A DNA stretch of 64,000 nt from JBEIHX01 sp040381075 (GTDB lineage Bacteria; Pseudomonadota; Alphaproteobacteria; Caulobacterales; Aquidulcibacteraceae). Positions 35,109 through 44,166 of the stretch are shown piece after piece. Within the stretch, counting starts at the first letter, position 1. Each line of letters starts with the position of its first letter. The notes below the pieces were generated by a model. The model saw only the letters and a program-made list of their open reading frames with translations. It did no database searches and had not been told where the DNA came from. The stretch spans positions 1 to 64,000 of the forward strand of contig JBEIHX010000006.1 of the NCBI GenBank assembly GCA_040381075.1, in the 5' to 3' direction. The translations under genes and the position numbers were made by a program.

Positions 35109-35716
35109 CTGCCTCCGGCGCTGCGCGCCGCCCCGAAAATGGCCTTCATACGCGGAAAGCCTCCGCGCGCCAGCCCCCGCGCGCATCGACTCATCTTAGG
35201 CGATCCGACCGGCCCGCGCAGCCCTCGCTGCGCATAAAGCCGCATGCGGCAGTCGCCCGCAGCCGTCGCCTGTGTCGCCGCTGTGGCGCGCCATCTGTTC
35301 CCCCGATGTCGCCTGGGAGGGCAACGGCATGGCGATTTGGCCATGACAGCCTTCATTCTGGGCCTCTGAAAGGCGGGGTGGTTTGGCAATGGGATCTGCG
35401 TTCGGGTGTCTGCCCGATGTTGTGCGGCATGCAGGCAGCCGGGCCCTTCGGGCGCTGGGGCAGGCCTCGGCGGCGCTGCCTTGCAGCGCATGGTTGGGCT
35501 TTCCCGCCGCCCGTCATCGGCCTGCGACCGAACAGCACAACAGCGTGCGCTGCCGGCGCGGCGCCGCGGCCCAGCCTCCTGGGGATGCGCGCATGCGCCC
35601 CGCCATGCTGACCGGCTCGCTTTTTTGTGATGGCGCACCGGTTGACCGGACGGGCGCTGGGCTTGATCCTGCGCTTTCCGGCCGCTTGGCCGGCCGATGT
35701 ATTGGGAGGCCAGATC
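35109..35716. other. Divergent spacer (about 600 bp) with no recognisable gene
   Basis: Lies between the PBP gene (minus) and a secreted-protein gene (plus), so it should hold two promoters. Open frames on both strands are low-complexity Arg/Pro/Ala shadows. I see no RNA gene. Confidence 0.5.
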
Positions 35717-36223
35717 ATGCTCGTCCGCCCGCTTCTCGCAGCTGTTTCCATGATCGCGTGCTGCACCGTCGGCCTTGCCCAGCCGTCCGCGCCGGGCCCC
35801 GCCCAGGTCCGCGTGGTCGGGTTCAGCGACTCCTTTTCCAGATCTCTCGACGACGACTACGGCCTGCGTGAGGGCGAGATCCTCAAGGCTGATCTGGCGC
35901 ACCGGGTTGAATTGGCGCTGCAGCGCGCCGGCGCTCCCGCCGGCGTGGTCGTCGAGCTGACGATAGCGGACGCGAAGCCGAACCGGCCGACGCTTGGCCA
36001 GATGATCGATCAGCCGGGGCTTTCCTACCAGAGCTTCGGCATCGGCGGGGCGACCGTGGAAGGGCGCGTCCTGAGTGCGGACGGGCGTGTTCTGGCTACC
36101 CTGAAGGACCGCTGGTACGAGACCGACATCGAGCAGGCTTACGGCAGAAGCACTTGGGGCGATGCGCAGTTTGCGTTTGACCGGTTCGCCCGAAAGCTCG
36201 CGCGGGCGGCGGTGTCGAGCTAA
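35717..36223 (+). CDS. Secreted hypothetical protein, 168 aa
   Basis: ATG 35717 behind GGGAGG starts a signal peptide (LVRPLLAAVSMIACCTVGLAQ, cleavage near residue 23). The mature domain contains VRVVGFSDSFSRSLDDDYGL, then VELTIADAKPNRPT and STWGDAQFAFDRFARKLA. The alternating strands and terminal helix resemble small periplasmic proteins of unknown function in alphaproteobacteria. The gene converges on queD with a 4-bp overlap. Confidence 0.75.
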   Translation: MLVRPLLAAVSMIACCTVGLAQPSAPGPAQVRVVGFSDSFSRSLDDDYGLREGEILKADLAHRVELALQRAGAPAGVVVELTIADAKPNRPTLGQMIDQPGLSYQSFGIGGATVEGRVLSADGRVLATLKDRWYETDIEQAYGRSTWGDAQFAFDRFARKLARAAVSS

Positions 36224-36633
36224 GGGCGAAGCTGGCTCGCCTCTACGGTGAGCGTGCAGCTCTCGCCAAGCGACGGGCGGGACACTGTCACGCGCGCCAG
36301 GGTCGGGAACTCATCGATCAGCTTGTCCATGAACCAGCGCGAGAGGTGCTCCAGCGTTGCTGTTTCAAGGCCCGGGATCTCGTTCAGCAGGCGATGATCC
36401 AGCTGCCTGGCCAAAGCCCCGAGCGCTCCCGACAGCTGGGCAAAGTCGGCGATCCAGGCGCGATCCGGGTCAAGCGGTCCGCGGACGGCGACCTCGACCT
36501 GAAACGAGTGACCGTGGATCTGGGGATAGCCCGCCGTTTCCTGGCGGGCCGGGTCTGCGTGGCGCGGCAGGTGGTGAGCCGCTTCAAAACCGGCTCGTTT
36601 GACGATCTCATAGCTGACGCGGGGGGCTGACAC
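36220..36633 (-). CDS. queD: QueD-like 6-carboxytetrahydropterin synthase
   Basis: A 137-aa protein of the 6-pyruvoyltetrahydropterin synthase fold. Zinc histidines are in FEAAHHLP and IHGHSF; LDHRLLNEIPGLE and ARVTVSRPSLGESC complete the family pattern. The enzyme makes 6-carboxy-tetrahydropterin from dihydroneopterin triphosphate for queuosine/preQ0. In E. coli QueD a catalytic Cys lies four residues before HGH; here that position is Tyr (GYPQIHGH). GTG 36633 is chosen because it lies 10 bp after the queE stop. Together with queE it forms a two-gene 7-deazaguanine operon. Confidence 0.85.
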   Translation of the reverse strand: MSAPRVSYEIVKRAGFEAAHHLPRHADPARQETAGYPQIHGHSFQVEVAVRGPLDPDRAWIADFAQLSGALGALARQLDHRLLNEIPGLETATLEHLSRWFMDKLIDEFPTLARVTVSRPSLGESCTLTVEASQLRP

Positions 36634-36643
36634 GGGACGAGGC

Positions 36644-37279
36644 CTACCGGATTCCGATGATCTTGTGGGTTTGAAGCGACAGTCGCCAAATCGGGTGCGC
36701 GAGACAATACGCCGCCGCTGCTGCCAGGTTTGCTGCGACCTGAGGTCCGTCCATTGGCTGCAGGCTGAAGCGCCCAAAGGCCAGCCTGGTGAACTGTGAC
36801 GGGTCGACGCCGTTCTGGGGGAACACCAGCTTCAACTCATCCCCTGCGGTCTGTATCAGGGGCGCGTCTGCTTTGGGGCTCACGCAGATCCAGTCAATCC
36901 CAGGTGGCGCGGCGATCGTTCCGTTTGTCTCGACGGCGATTGTAAATCCGCATGATTTCAGTTCCTTGATGGCGGGCGCATCCAGCTGCAGCAGGGGTTC
37001 TCCGCCCGTGCAGACGACGTATGGGGCAGCGTCGCCGTTTTTGGGCCAGGCGGCGACCACCGCTGCAGCAAGATGCGCCGCGGTTGCAAACCGGCCGCCG
37101 CCCTCGCCATCAACGCCAACGAACTCAGTATCGCAGAAACGGCAGACGGCCTGCGCCCTGTCGGCCTCCCGCCCCGACCAGAGGTTGCATCCGCTGAAGC
37201 GCAGGAACACCGCCGCTCGCCCGGCATGGGCGCCCTCACCCTGCAGGGTGTAGAAGATTTCCTTGACTGCGTAGCTCAC
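36644..37279 (-). CDS. queE: 7-carboxy-7-deazaguanine synthase (radical SAM)
   Basis: A 211-aa radical SAM enzyme converting 6-carboxytetrahydropterin to 7-carboxy-7-deazaguanine. VKEIFYTLQGEGAHAGRAAVFLRF is the QueE opening. The 4Fe-4S cysteines are spaced as CNLWSGREADRAQAVCRFCDT (CX14CX2C). VVCTGGEPLLQLD and ETNGTI contact SAM and substrate. GTG 37279 gives the standard length; the ATG at 37315 adds 12 residues. queD follows immediately. queC and queF are not in the window. Confidence 0.93.
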   Translation of the reverse strand: MSYAVKEIFYTLQGEGAHAGRAAVFLRFSGCNLWSGREADRAQAVCRFCDTEFVGVDGEGGGRFATAAHLAAAVVAAWPKNGDAAPYVVCTGGEPLLQLDAPAIKELKSCGFTIAVETNGTIAAPPGIDWICVSPKADAPLIQTAGDELKLVFPQNGVDPSQFTRLAFGRFSLQPMDGPQVAANLAAAAAYCLAHPIWRLSLQTHKIIGIR

Positions 37280-37478
37280 CACGATGTCCTGCGGCGCTGT
37301 CACACCGATCCGCACCGGCGCGCGCGCACGTTTGAGTCTGGTGTGTAGGTCAAACTACGGCCAAGGTCACTGCGCGCTCACAGGTGCTGGCGCCCCGCCA
37401 GGGCTGTCGTGCAGGCCCAAGATCCACGGACTGCGCGCGCCACCACCGCCAGGAGCGACACACGAAGGACGTGGCGCT

Positions 37479-37523
37479 GGCAGGCAGGCCCAGGCAGGCA
37501 GGCCCAGGCAGGCCCAGGCAGGT
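37479..37523. repeat. Short GGCAGGCCC-type tandem repeat upstream of cutA
   Basis: AGGCAGGCCC recurs with 10- and 14-bp spacing across about 45 bp, 40 bp before the cutA start. It lies in the 283-bp queE-cutA divergent spacer, which holds no other feature I can name. Confidence 0.7.
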
Positions 37524-37562
37524 GGTTGGCCCAGGCGGGTTGGCGAAGGGCAGGGAGAGGGG

Positions 37563-37895
37563 ATGGGTCTGTGTATGCTTTACACCACCTGGCCGGACAG
37601 CGCGTCGGCCCTGGCCGCAGCCGAGATCCTGGTCAGTGAGAAGCTGGCGGCTTGCTGCAACCTGCTTGGCGAAAGCCTGTCTGTTTATCGGTGGGAGGGG
37701 GAGGTTCGGCGCGAGAGCGAGTGCGTGATGCTGGTGAAAACCGTCGCCGCGCGTGCCGACGCCGCCCGCACGCGGCTTGCAGAACTGCACCCGTACGACA
37801 CGCCTGCCATAATCGCGCTCGGCGTGGATGACGCGCTGTCCCATGCCGGCTACGGCGAATGGGCGGCGGGTCAGACAACCCCAGGGGACGCCTGA
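37563..37895 (+). CDS. cutA: Divalent-cation tolerance protein CutA
   Basis: A 110-aa PII-like trimeric protein: YTTWPDSASALAAAEILV, LAACCNLLGESLSVYRWEGEV, LVKTVAARADAARTRL, then ELHPYDTPAIIAL are the family blocks. The start ATG follows GGGAGAGGGG. Originally linked to copper tolerance, its precise role is unsettled. The tandem repeat just upstream is outside the coding sequence. Confidence 0.95.
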   Translation: MGLCMLYTTWPDSASALAAAEILVSEKLAACCNLLGESLSVYRWEGEVRRESECVMLVKTVAARADAARTRLAELHPYDTPAIIALGVDDALSHAGYGEWAAGQTTPGDA

Positions 37896-38134
37896 ACGTC
37901 GCAGCGCTGTCCTCTGTGGCTGCGGCGCATCACCTTTCCATGTATTGCCGCCAGAGGCCTTGACACTGTTGACAGATCCGAGCCGGAGGCGGTGACATGT
38001 CGGCATCCCGCAAAGCGGGGCGCTGCAGGTCGGCGCTTAGATGGACGGAAAATCAGAGGCTTCGGACAGTTCACGTTCGGCTCGCACGTAGATTTGGCCC
38101 GCTCAAGAAGGCCTGCGGCTTATGGGAGGAAAGT

Positions 38135-40987
38135 ATGGCAATGCATTCACGCACTTCGCGCAGCTTGGTTTTGACCGCCTCGGCGCTGGCAATGATCGCC
38201 TCGGCTCCGGCGCTCGCCCAGCAGGCGCAGCAGAACCAGCAGGACGAGACAACGTTTCAGACGATCATCGTGACGTCTGAAAAGCGCGAGGCGTCGATCC
38301 AGGACGTTCCGATCGCAGTTTCGGCCTTCGACCAGGACCTCCTCGACAAGGCGCAGATCGACGGCGGCCAGGAGTTGCTCCTCGCCATTCCGAACGTTGT
38401 GTTCTCGAAGGGCAACTTCACCGGCTACAACTTCGCCATCCGCGGTATTGGATCGGCATCCGTGGCCACCTCGGGCGACGCGGGCGTCGCCATCCACCAG
38501 AACAGCGCCCCGCTGATCGCCAACCGGCTGCTGAACTCCGAGTTCTACGATGTGGAGCGCGTGGAAGTGCTTCGCGGCCCGCAGGGCACGCTCTACGGCC
38601 GCAATGCGACCGGCGGCGTCATCAACCTGATCACTGCGAAGCCAACCGACGAGTTTTCGGCTGCGGTCGAACTGAGCGGCGGGGATTACGGCAATCTGAA
38701 CGGCCGGGGCCATATCAACATCCCGCTGTCAGACAGCATCCAGCTGCGGGTCGCCGGCACAGTGAGCCAGAAAGACGGCTTCACGACCAACCTGACCACC
38801 GGAAACAGTGTCGATGGGCGCGACCAGTGGGCAGTGCGGGCGTCTTTGAACATCGACCTCGCGGACAACACGCGCCTGACGGCTGTCTATGAGCACTTCG
38901 ACGAAGAATCGACCCGCATGCGCTCGGGCAAGCAACTCTGCGTGAAGGATGTGCCGCCGACGACGATCGGGGGTGTCCCGATCCCGGCCAGCGTGCGCCC
39001 GCTGTTCTCGCAGGGCTGCCGCAACGCCCCCGTCTATAATTCGCGCGATACGCTGTACTCCGGCGCGACGCTCGGCGGTGGTCTCGGGTTCCTGTTCGGC
39101 GTTCTGGACGGCGATGTCTACGCCAACGTGCAGGTCCCCAAGAGCCTGCGCGAGATCAACTCGGCCTTCGATCCGTCCTACCGTTCGGCGGCGGACGTCG
39201 TGACGGTTGAGTTCTCCCACGAGTGGGCGAGCGGCGTGACGTTCACGTCTCTGACCAGCAGCAACCTCGATGAGATGTTCTCCAACGAGGATTACAACAA
39301 GATTCCGAACGGCACCCCGTTCCGCGCAATTGTGGGCGGCACAGCTGTTCCGATCACCGTGAATGATCCTCAGCTCGGATCGTCCTCGAATTTCCGGACA
39401 TTTGATATCTCGCGCACCAGCAGCAAGTCGTTCACGCAGGAATTCCGCCTGCAGTCCGATTTTGATGGCCTGTTCAACTTCAATGTCGGCGGCCTCTACA
39501 TCAGCGCTGAAACTCCAGCGACGGACTACTATGTGCTGTCCAACACGTTGACCTTCGCTGCCGGCTCGGGCGCCCTGGGCACGGTACCTGTCGACACATC
39601 AAACCCGACCGGCCCGGATATCGCCTCGCGGATCAATGATTCCGGCCGCAACTACTTCCTCAACCGCACACCCTACAATCTTGAGTCGGTCGCCCTGTTC
39701 GGCGAAGCGTACTTCACGCCCAGCGATACGCTGAAGTTCACGCTCGGTCTGCGCCAAAACCAGGACAACAAGTATCAGCGCAACCTGTCGTCTACCCTGC
39801 TCGCCAACACCACGACCCTGCCGCTCGCCGCCACCGCGCCGATCAACGCGGTGTTCGAGTCGGCGCGCCCGTATGACGTCGACTTCAAGGAGACGACTGG
39901 ACGTGCGCTTGTCGACTGGAAGCCGGACCTTGCGTTCACCGATGACACTCTCGTCTACGCTTCGTTCTCGCGTGGCTACAAGCCAGGCGGGTTCAACCCT
40001 CCCAACGCAATCGGCGTCGCCGGGACGGCTCTGACCTTTGATCCGGAGTTCGTCGACGCGATTGAGGTCGGCGCCAAGAACACCTTCGCCGATGGCCGGA
40101 TGCAGCTCAACCTGACGCTGTTCAACTATGACTACACCGGCTACCAGATTTCCAAGATCGTCAATCGGACGTCTGTGAACTCCAACATCGACGCCAAGGT
40201 TATGGGCGCGGAACTTGAGACCATCTGGTCTCCGGTCAGCCGGCTCGTGTTCAACGCCAATGTCGGCTACCTGAACAGCGAGATTCAGAAGTCGCCCAAC
40301 AGCCTTCAGCTGGATGTGCTCAACAGAACCCAGGGCAACGCCGCCCTCACGGTGTTGAAGAACGCGGACAACTTCTCCAACTGCGTCGTCAACACCGCAG
40401 GCCTCGCCCAGTTGATTGGCGCAGGGTTCGCCGCCGCCGTCCCGGCCGTGTGTCGTGGCCCGGATGGGTTGCGCGCGGCGCTGCAGCCCGGGCTCATCAG
40501 TGCCCTGGGCGCTGCGGCAGGCACGGCCACGATGAACGGCCTGAACGCGGCGATCTATCGTCCGATCAATGCGGCCGCGCCTCTGACCAACGCCAACACG
40601 AACTTTGACGGCGTCTTCGTCGAAACCGCTGGCAACAAACTGCCGGCGTCGCCGGAGTTCACGGTGTCGATCGGCGGTGAGTACACCTTCCTGATGGGCG
40701 GCACCTGGTCACTGACGCCGCGGGTTGACTACTACTGGCAGGCGGAAAGCTATGCCCGTCTGTTCAACTCCGCGCGCGACGTTCTTCCATCATGGTCCAA
40801 CGTCAATCTGTCCGCGACCCTCGATAACGCCAACAGCGGGATCTACGCTTCGCTGTGGGTCAAGAACGCCACCGATGAGGAGGTTGTGACCAACACATAC
40901 CTCACCGACGACTCATCGGGTCTGTTCACCAACGCGTTCCTGACCGATCCGCGCACCTACGGCCTGACCGTCGGCAAGCGCTGGTAA
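38135..40987 (+). CDS. TonB-dependent outer-membrane receptor
   Basis: A 950-aa protein with a signal peptide (residues 1-28, ending APALAQ), a TonB-box-like segment (QTIIVTSEKR), a plug domain (IQDVPIAVSAF, VERVEVLRGPQGTLYGRNATGGVINLI) and a 22-strand barrel ending in a terminal aromatic (TVGKRW). It takes up a large nutrient across the outer membrane using TonB energy. The type is common in Sphingomonadales/Caulobacterales, where substrates range from siderophores to glycans and aromatics. No regulator or degradative gene sits beside it, so the substrate cannot be inferred. GGGAGGA precedes ATG 38135. A strong terminator follows. Confidence 0.95.
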   Translation: MAMHSRTSRSLVLTASALAMIASAPALAQQAQQNQQDETTFQTIIVTSEKREASIQDVPIAVSAFDQDLLDKAQIDGGQELLLAIPNVVFSKGNFTGYNFAIRGIGSASVATSGDAGVAIHQNSAPLIANRLLNSEFYDVERVEVLRGPQGTLYGRNATGGVINLITAKPTDEFSAAVELSGGDYGNLNGRGHINIPLSDSIQLRVAGTVSQKDGFTTNLTTGNSVDGRDQWAVRASLNIDLADNTRLTAVYEHFDEESTRMRSGKQLCVKDVPPTTIGGVPIPASVRPLFSQGCRNAPVYNSRDTLYSGATLGGGLGFLFGVLDGDVYANVQVPKSLREINSAFDPSYRSAADVVTVEFSHEWASGVTFTSLTSSNLDEMFSNEDYNKIPNGTPFRAIVGGTAVPITVNDPQLGSSSNFRTFDISRTSSKSFTQEFRLQSDFDGLFNFNVGGLYISAETPATDYYVLSNTLTFAAGSGALGTVPVDTSNPTGPDIASRINDSGRNYFLNRTPYNLESVALFGEAYFTPSDTLKFTLGLRQNQDNKYQRNLSSTLLANTTTLPLAATAPINAVFESARPYDVDFKETTGRALVDWKPDLAFTDDTLVYASFSRGYKPGGFNPPNAIGVAGTALTFDPEFVDAIEVGAKNTFADGRMQLNLTLFNYDYTGYQISKIVNRTSVNSNIDAKVMGAELETIWSPVSRLVFNANVGYLNSEIQKSPNSLQLDVLNRTQGNAALTVLKNADNFSNCVVNTAGLAQLIGAGFAAAVPAVCRGPDGLRAALQPGLISALGAAAGTATMNGLNAAIYRPINAAAPLTNANTNFDGVFVETAGNKLPASPEFTVSIGGEYTFLMGGTWSLTPRVDYYWQAESYARLFNSARDVLPSWSNVNLSATLDNANSGIYASLWVKNATDEEVVTNTYLTDDSSGLFTNAFLTDPRTYGLTVGKRW

Positions 40988-41014
40988 TCATCCCTCTGAG
41001 CAGTGGTCTGGAGA

Positions 41015-41042
41015 GAGGGAGCGGGAGACCGCTCCCTCTTTT
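41015..41042 (+). terminator. Rho-independent terminator of the TonB-receptor gene
   Basis: GAGGGAGCGG-GAGA-CCGCTCCCTC (10-bp perfect stem, GNRA-like loop) followed by TTTT, 27 bp after the receptor stop. This is the clearest terminator in the window. Confidence 0.9.
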
Positions 41043-41213
41043 CGTTACTGCTGAGCGCACACGCCCCATTGCGCCGCCTGGGCGTTGTTCTCAATGGACG
41101 GTGTCATTCCAGGCGACGCCAGTCCGGGCGGTGCGCACCGCATTGGATGGACGTCCTGTATTGCGGCGTCGACGCTGCAGGCCAATCCTGGATCAGGGTT
41201 GCGCCCGGATGAG

Positions 41214-41681
41214 CTAAAGGCCGCCGGCCCTTGTCGCCCAGGTCCAGGCGACTGCGGCATGCAGAAGCCCCATCGTTGCGGAGAGCGGCAGACGCAGGCG
41301 AATCCACCACCCTGGCGCCACCCCGGACGCAACAAGACGCGCATCGACCCCCAGTGCGGCGAAGAACGCCAGCGACACCGCGCTGAGCGCTCGCCAATCC
41401 CCGATGATCAGGCAGACTGCGGCGACGACGGCAGGGACTATCGCCAGGACATATAGGCTGATGCGTCCGCCAGACGCGCCCGGGGCGCTTGCAAGGCCCC
41501 ACCACGCGCCGCCGATGAAGGAGAGGATCACTGCGCCGTAGCACAGCATGAAGCGCCACGCGTGTGGCCAGAGCGGGGTGTCCGCGAAAAGGGCGACAGC
41601 GGTGAAAACAATGGCTGGCGCCAGACCCGCCAGACCAAGCGCCCAGGCCGACATCGGCGCTTTGATCGTCTGCTCGCTCAT
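41214..41681 (-). CDS. DUF3429 membrane protein
   Basis: A 155-aa protein with about five hydrophobic helices (residues about 12-30, 38-60, 70-90, 95-115, 130-148). LGLAGLAPAIVFTAVAL, FMLCYGAVILSFIGGAWWGLA and the C-terminal LRLPLSATMGLL are typical of DUF3429. Its start overlaps the yaaA stop by 4 bp (ATGA), so it is translated with yaaA. Function unknown. Confidence 0.88.
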   Translation of the reverse strand: MSEQTIKAPMSAWALGLAGLAPAIVFTAVALFADTPLWPHAWRFMLCYGAVILSFIGGAWWGLASAPGASGGRISLYVLAIVPAVVAAVCLIIGDWRALSAVSLAFFAALGVDARLVASGVAPGWWIRLRLPLSATMGLLHAAVAWTWATRAGGL

Positions 41682-42484
41682 GTCTTTGTCCCCGACCGTG
41701 CAATGGGTTTTGGTTGTGGGCGGATGAAGGTCCACCGATCCTGCGTGGATTGCGCTTCATCCAGACGATAACCGCCCCATGAAAACGCCCGGACCGCCTC
41801 AACATCCTCGATGCGTGTCTGCACGATCCACCGGGCCATTTCGCCACGCGCCCGCTTGATGAACAGGAAGACTGATCGCGCGACGCCGTCCTTCACATCG
41901 CGGAAGCTTGGTGTGATGACGCGTGCATTCAGGCTCGCGAAATCAACGGCGCGCGCATATTCGTCAGAGGCGAGATTGATGACGATCCGCGGCCCGCCAA
42001 GCCGGTCGAGGTCCCTGGCGATCACAGGGGCGATCACGCTTCGCCAGTAGGCATAAAGGTCGCTGGCCCTGCCCGGTGCGAAACTTGTTCCCATTTCGAG
42101 GCGGTAGGGCTGGATCGCGTCGAGCGGACGAAGCACGCCGTAGAGGCCGGACAGGATCCTCAGCCGGTCTTGCGACCACTCGAGATCTTCGTGCGACCAC
42201 GCATTCGCCGCGAGCCCCTGATACACCTCGCCATTGAACGCAAGGATTGCCTGTTTGCCGGTCTCGGGGGAGGGCGCAGGAGCGAAGGCGCGGAAGCGGT
42301 CGACGTTGAGCGCTGCGAGCTTCTCGGAGATATCCATGAGCCGCATCAGATCAGACTGCGACAGGCGCGACGCGGCTTTCGCGATGCGCGCGGCATGGGT
42401 CGCGAGTTCCGGGGCGCTGCGGGCAAGGTCCGGCGGGCTGGGGCCGAAATCCAGGTTTTTTGCAGGCGAAAGCAGAATCAGCAT
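41678..42484 (-). CDS. yaaA: Peroxide stress protein YaaA (DUF328)
   Basis: A 268-aa protein with LILLSPAKNLDFGP at the start, LSQSDLMRLMDIS, ILSGLYGVLRPLDAIQPYRLEMG, then INLASDEYARAVD. YaaA lowers free iron and protects DNA during peroxide stress and has been reported to bind DNA. Length (E. coli 258 aa) fits. ATG 42484 begins the conserved block; the longer frame adds Arg/Pro noise. DUF3429 follows in the same operon. Confidence 0.95.
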   Translation of the reverse strand: MLILLSPAKNLDFGPSPPDLARSAPELATHAARIAKAASRLSQSDLMRLMDISEKLAALNVDRFRAFAPAPSPETGKQAILAFNGEVYQGLAANAWSHEDLEWSQDRLRILSGLYGVLRPLDAIQPYRLEMGTSFAPGRASDLYAYWRSVIAPVIARDLDRLGGPRIVINLASDEYARAVDFASLNARVITPSFRDVKDGVARSVFLFIKRARGEMARWIVQTRIEDVEAVRAFSWGGYRLDEAQSTQDRWTFIRPQPKPIARSGTKT

Positions 42485-42744
42485 GCGCGATATGTTGCGC
42501 AAAAGGGGCGCGCGGCAAGGTCCTGGCTGCGCGGCTGAAGCCGGGCGGGGGGCGGGCGTATCGCGGCGCGCCGGGGGGCTGCGGCAGTCAGCGAGACTGC
42601 GCCCGGGCAGACTGACATGAACCTTGCGCGGGGCTTGGAGCGCCGAGGCAAGGTGCAGCATGCTGCGCACCACAGCCACAGTGAAGCGCTCTGCGCCGTC
42701 GCCTGCCGATGCCAGGAACTTCACAGCAGCAAGGACGCCAACAG

Positions 42745-42787
42745 ACGCTAGGATGCCTACAGAAGGACGCTAGGATACCGACAGAAG
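42745..42787. repeat. 21-22 bp direct repeat over the end of the fRMsr gene
   Basis: ACGCTAGGATgCCtACAGAAGg (42745-42766) is repeated as ACGCTAGGATaCCgACAGAAG (42767-42787). The second copy includes the last codons and stop of the fRMsr gene, so the first looks like a local duplication just beyond the gene. Confidence 0.75.
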
Positions 42788-43270
42788 ATCGTGGCAGATC
42801 GCTTCCAGGCCACGTGCGTCCAGCGCGTCAAAGGCGGCTGGTTGCGTCGAGTCCACATCGAGCACGCCCACCAGTCGGCCTGCGGAATTGAAAACCGGGA
42901 TCACGATTTCCGACTTTGATCTGCTGTCACAGGCGATGTGTCCCGGGAAGGCATGGACATCGGGAACGACGAGCGTTGTTCGCGACGACGCACTCGCGCC
43001 GCAGACCCCCTTCGCAAAAGGAATGCGAAGGCAGCCCATCGTCCCCTGATAGGGACCGATCACCAACTCGCGCGGCCTGGCGTCATCGACCAGGTAGAAA
43101 CCGGTCCAAAAGAAGCGCGGAGCAAAGGCGTTGGCCAGCAGCGACGCGGCCGTCGCCATGCGCGCTATCCGATTTGGTTCTCCGGCGATCACCGCGCGCA
43201 GGTCGGCGCGAACGGCCCCATACCGCGCCGCCTTGTCGAGCGGCAAATTCGACAAATCATGCTCAGACAT
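42770..43270 (-). CDS. msrC: Free methionine-(R)-sulfoxide reductase (GAF domain)
   Basis: A 166-aa GAF-fold enzyme reducing free Met-R-sulfoxide. The three redox cysteines are in MGCLRIPFAKGVCG (about residues 79-92) and HIACDS (about residue 114). FFWTGFYLVDD and LVGVLDVDS are fRMsr signatures. It defends methionine pools against oxidants and is divergent from the SIMPL-domain gene. Confidence 0.94.
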   Translation of the reverse strand: MSEHDLSNLPLDKAARYGAVRADLRAVIAGEPNRIARMATAASLLANAFAPRFFWTGFYLVDDARPRELVIGPYQGTMGCLRIPFAKGVCGASASSRTTLVVPDVHAFPGHIACDSRSKSEIVIPVFNSAGRLVGVLDVDSTQPAAFDALDARGLEAICHDLLSVS

Positions 43271-43366
43271 TGGCGCGGAATAAGGGAGCCTGCGGTGATG
43301 CGCAACGCCATACGTTCGACCAAATTACCCCGATCCTGCCCCTTCAACAGGAAACGGGAGCCAAAA

Positions 43367-44140
43367 ATGCGGTTTATTCTCACGGCAGTCTGTGCGGCGA
43401 CGGCGTGTGCAATAGCGATGGTTGCGCCCGCCCCAGCTGCAGCGCAGGCCGTTGGGACGATCAAACCCTACGACCCCGCCATTGTTCGCGTGGGCGGGCG
43501 CGCGGAGCTCTATCTTCCGCCAGATCAGGCCCGCGTCAGCATCAGCTTTTACGCCCCTGGACGTGCGGCTGCCGACGCAACGCGCGCCGTGGCCGACCGC
43601 GCCAGGGCGTTCGACCTGGCGATCCGACAGATTGATCCGGCCAAGGTTGTGATCGAACGAACTGACATTCGGGTGACGCCGGTTTTGAAGGAGGGCGGCG
43701 ATCGCCGGCCCGACCAGATACGCGGCTTTGAGGGCAACGCCGATGTCACGGTGCTGGTCAAGGATCTGGCGCTTCTCACGCGCACCGTTGAAGCTGCGAT
43801 GAATGCCAATCCAGACCGGTTCCAGGACGTCGCCTTCTCGATCTCTGACACCCGGGCCGCCCGCCGATTGGCGCGCGAGGCCGCCGTTGCCGACGCCGTC
43901 GACAAGGCGCGCACCTATGTCGAAGGTGCTGGCCACCGCCTTGGCCGACTGCTGCTTGTCGAGGAGGGCGGTTCGAACATCATCGCCCAGACGGGCAGCC
44001 GGGCTGTCTATCGCAGCGCATCCGGCATGGTCGACGCCGATGAGGCGATTGCAGCGCCCACCATTGCGCCCGAAGCCCAGCTCTATACGTCCGAGGTAAC
44101 GCTGATCTATGAAGTCGGGCCTGCACTCAGCGCTCGCTGA
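43367..44140 (+). CDS. SIMPL-domain (DUF541) periplasmic protein
   Basis: A 257-aa protein with a signal peptide (residues 1-27, APAAAQA cleavage) and a SIMPL domain: IVRVGGRAELYLPPDQARV, IDPAKVVIERTDIRV, then AREAAVADAVDKARTYVEGAG, and a C-terminal strand SEVTLIYEV. Related proteins (BP26, YggE) form periplasmic rings and are linked to oxidative-stress tolerance. ATG 43367 follows GGAAACGGGAG; the longer frame overlaps msrC and is a shadow. Confidence 0.92.
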   Translation: MRFILTAVCAATACAIAMVAPAPAAAQAVGTIKPYDPAIVRVGGRAELYLPPDQARVSISFYAPGRAAADATRAVADRARAFDLAIRQIDPAKVVIERTDIRVTPVLKEGGDRRPDQIRGFEGNADVTVLVKDLALLTRTVEAAMNANPDRFQDVAFSISDTRAARRLAREAAVADAVDKARTYVEGAGHRLGRLLLVEEGGSNIIAQTGSRAVYRSASGMVDADEAIAAPTIAPEAQLYTSEVTLIYEVGPALSAR

Positions 44141-44166
44141 CAGCGCGGAGCAGGGGGGCGTCATCC

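Noticed and set aside
37280..37562. A preQ1 riboswitch ahead of queE-queD
   Set aside because: I could not find the compact pseudoknot pattern; the spacer is dominated by GGCAGG repeats.
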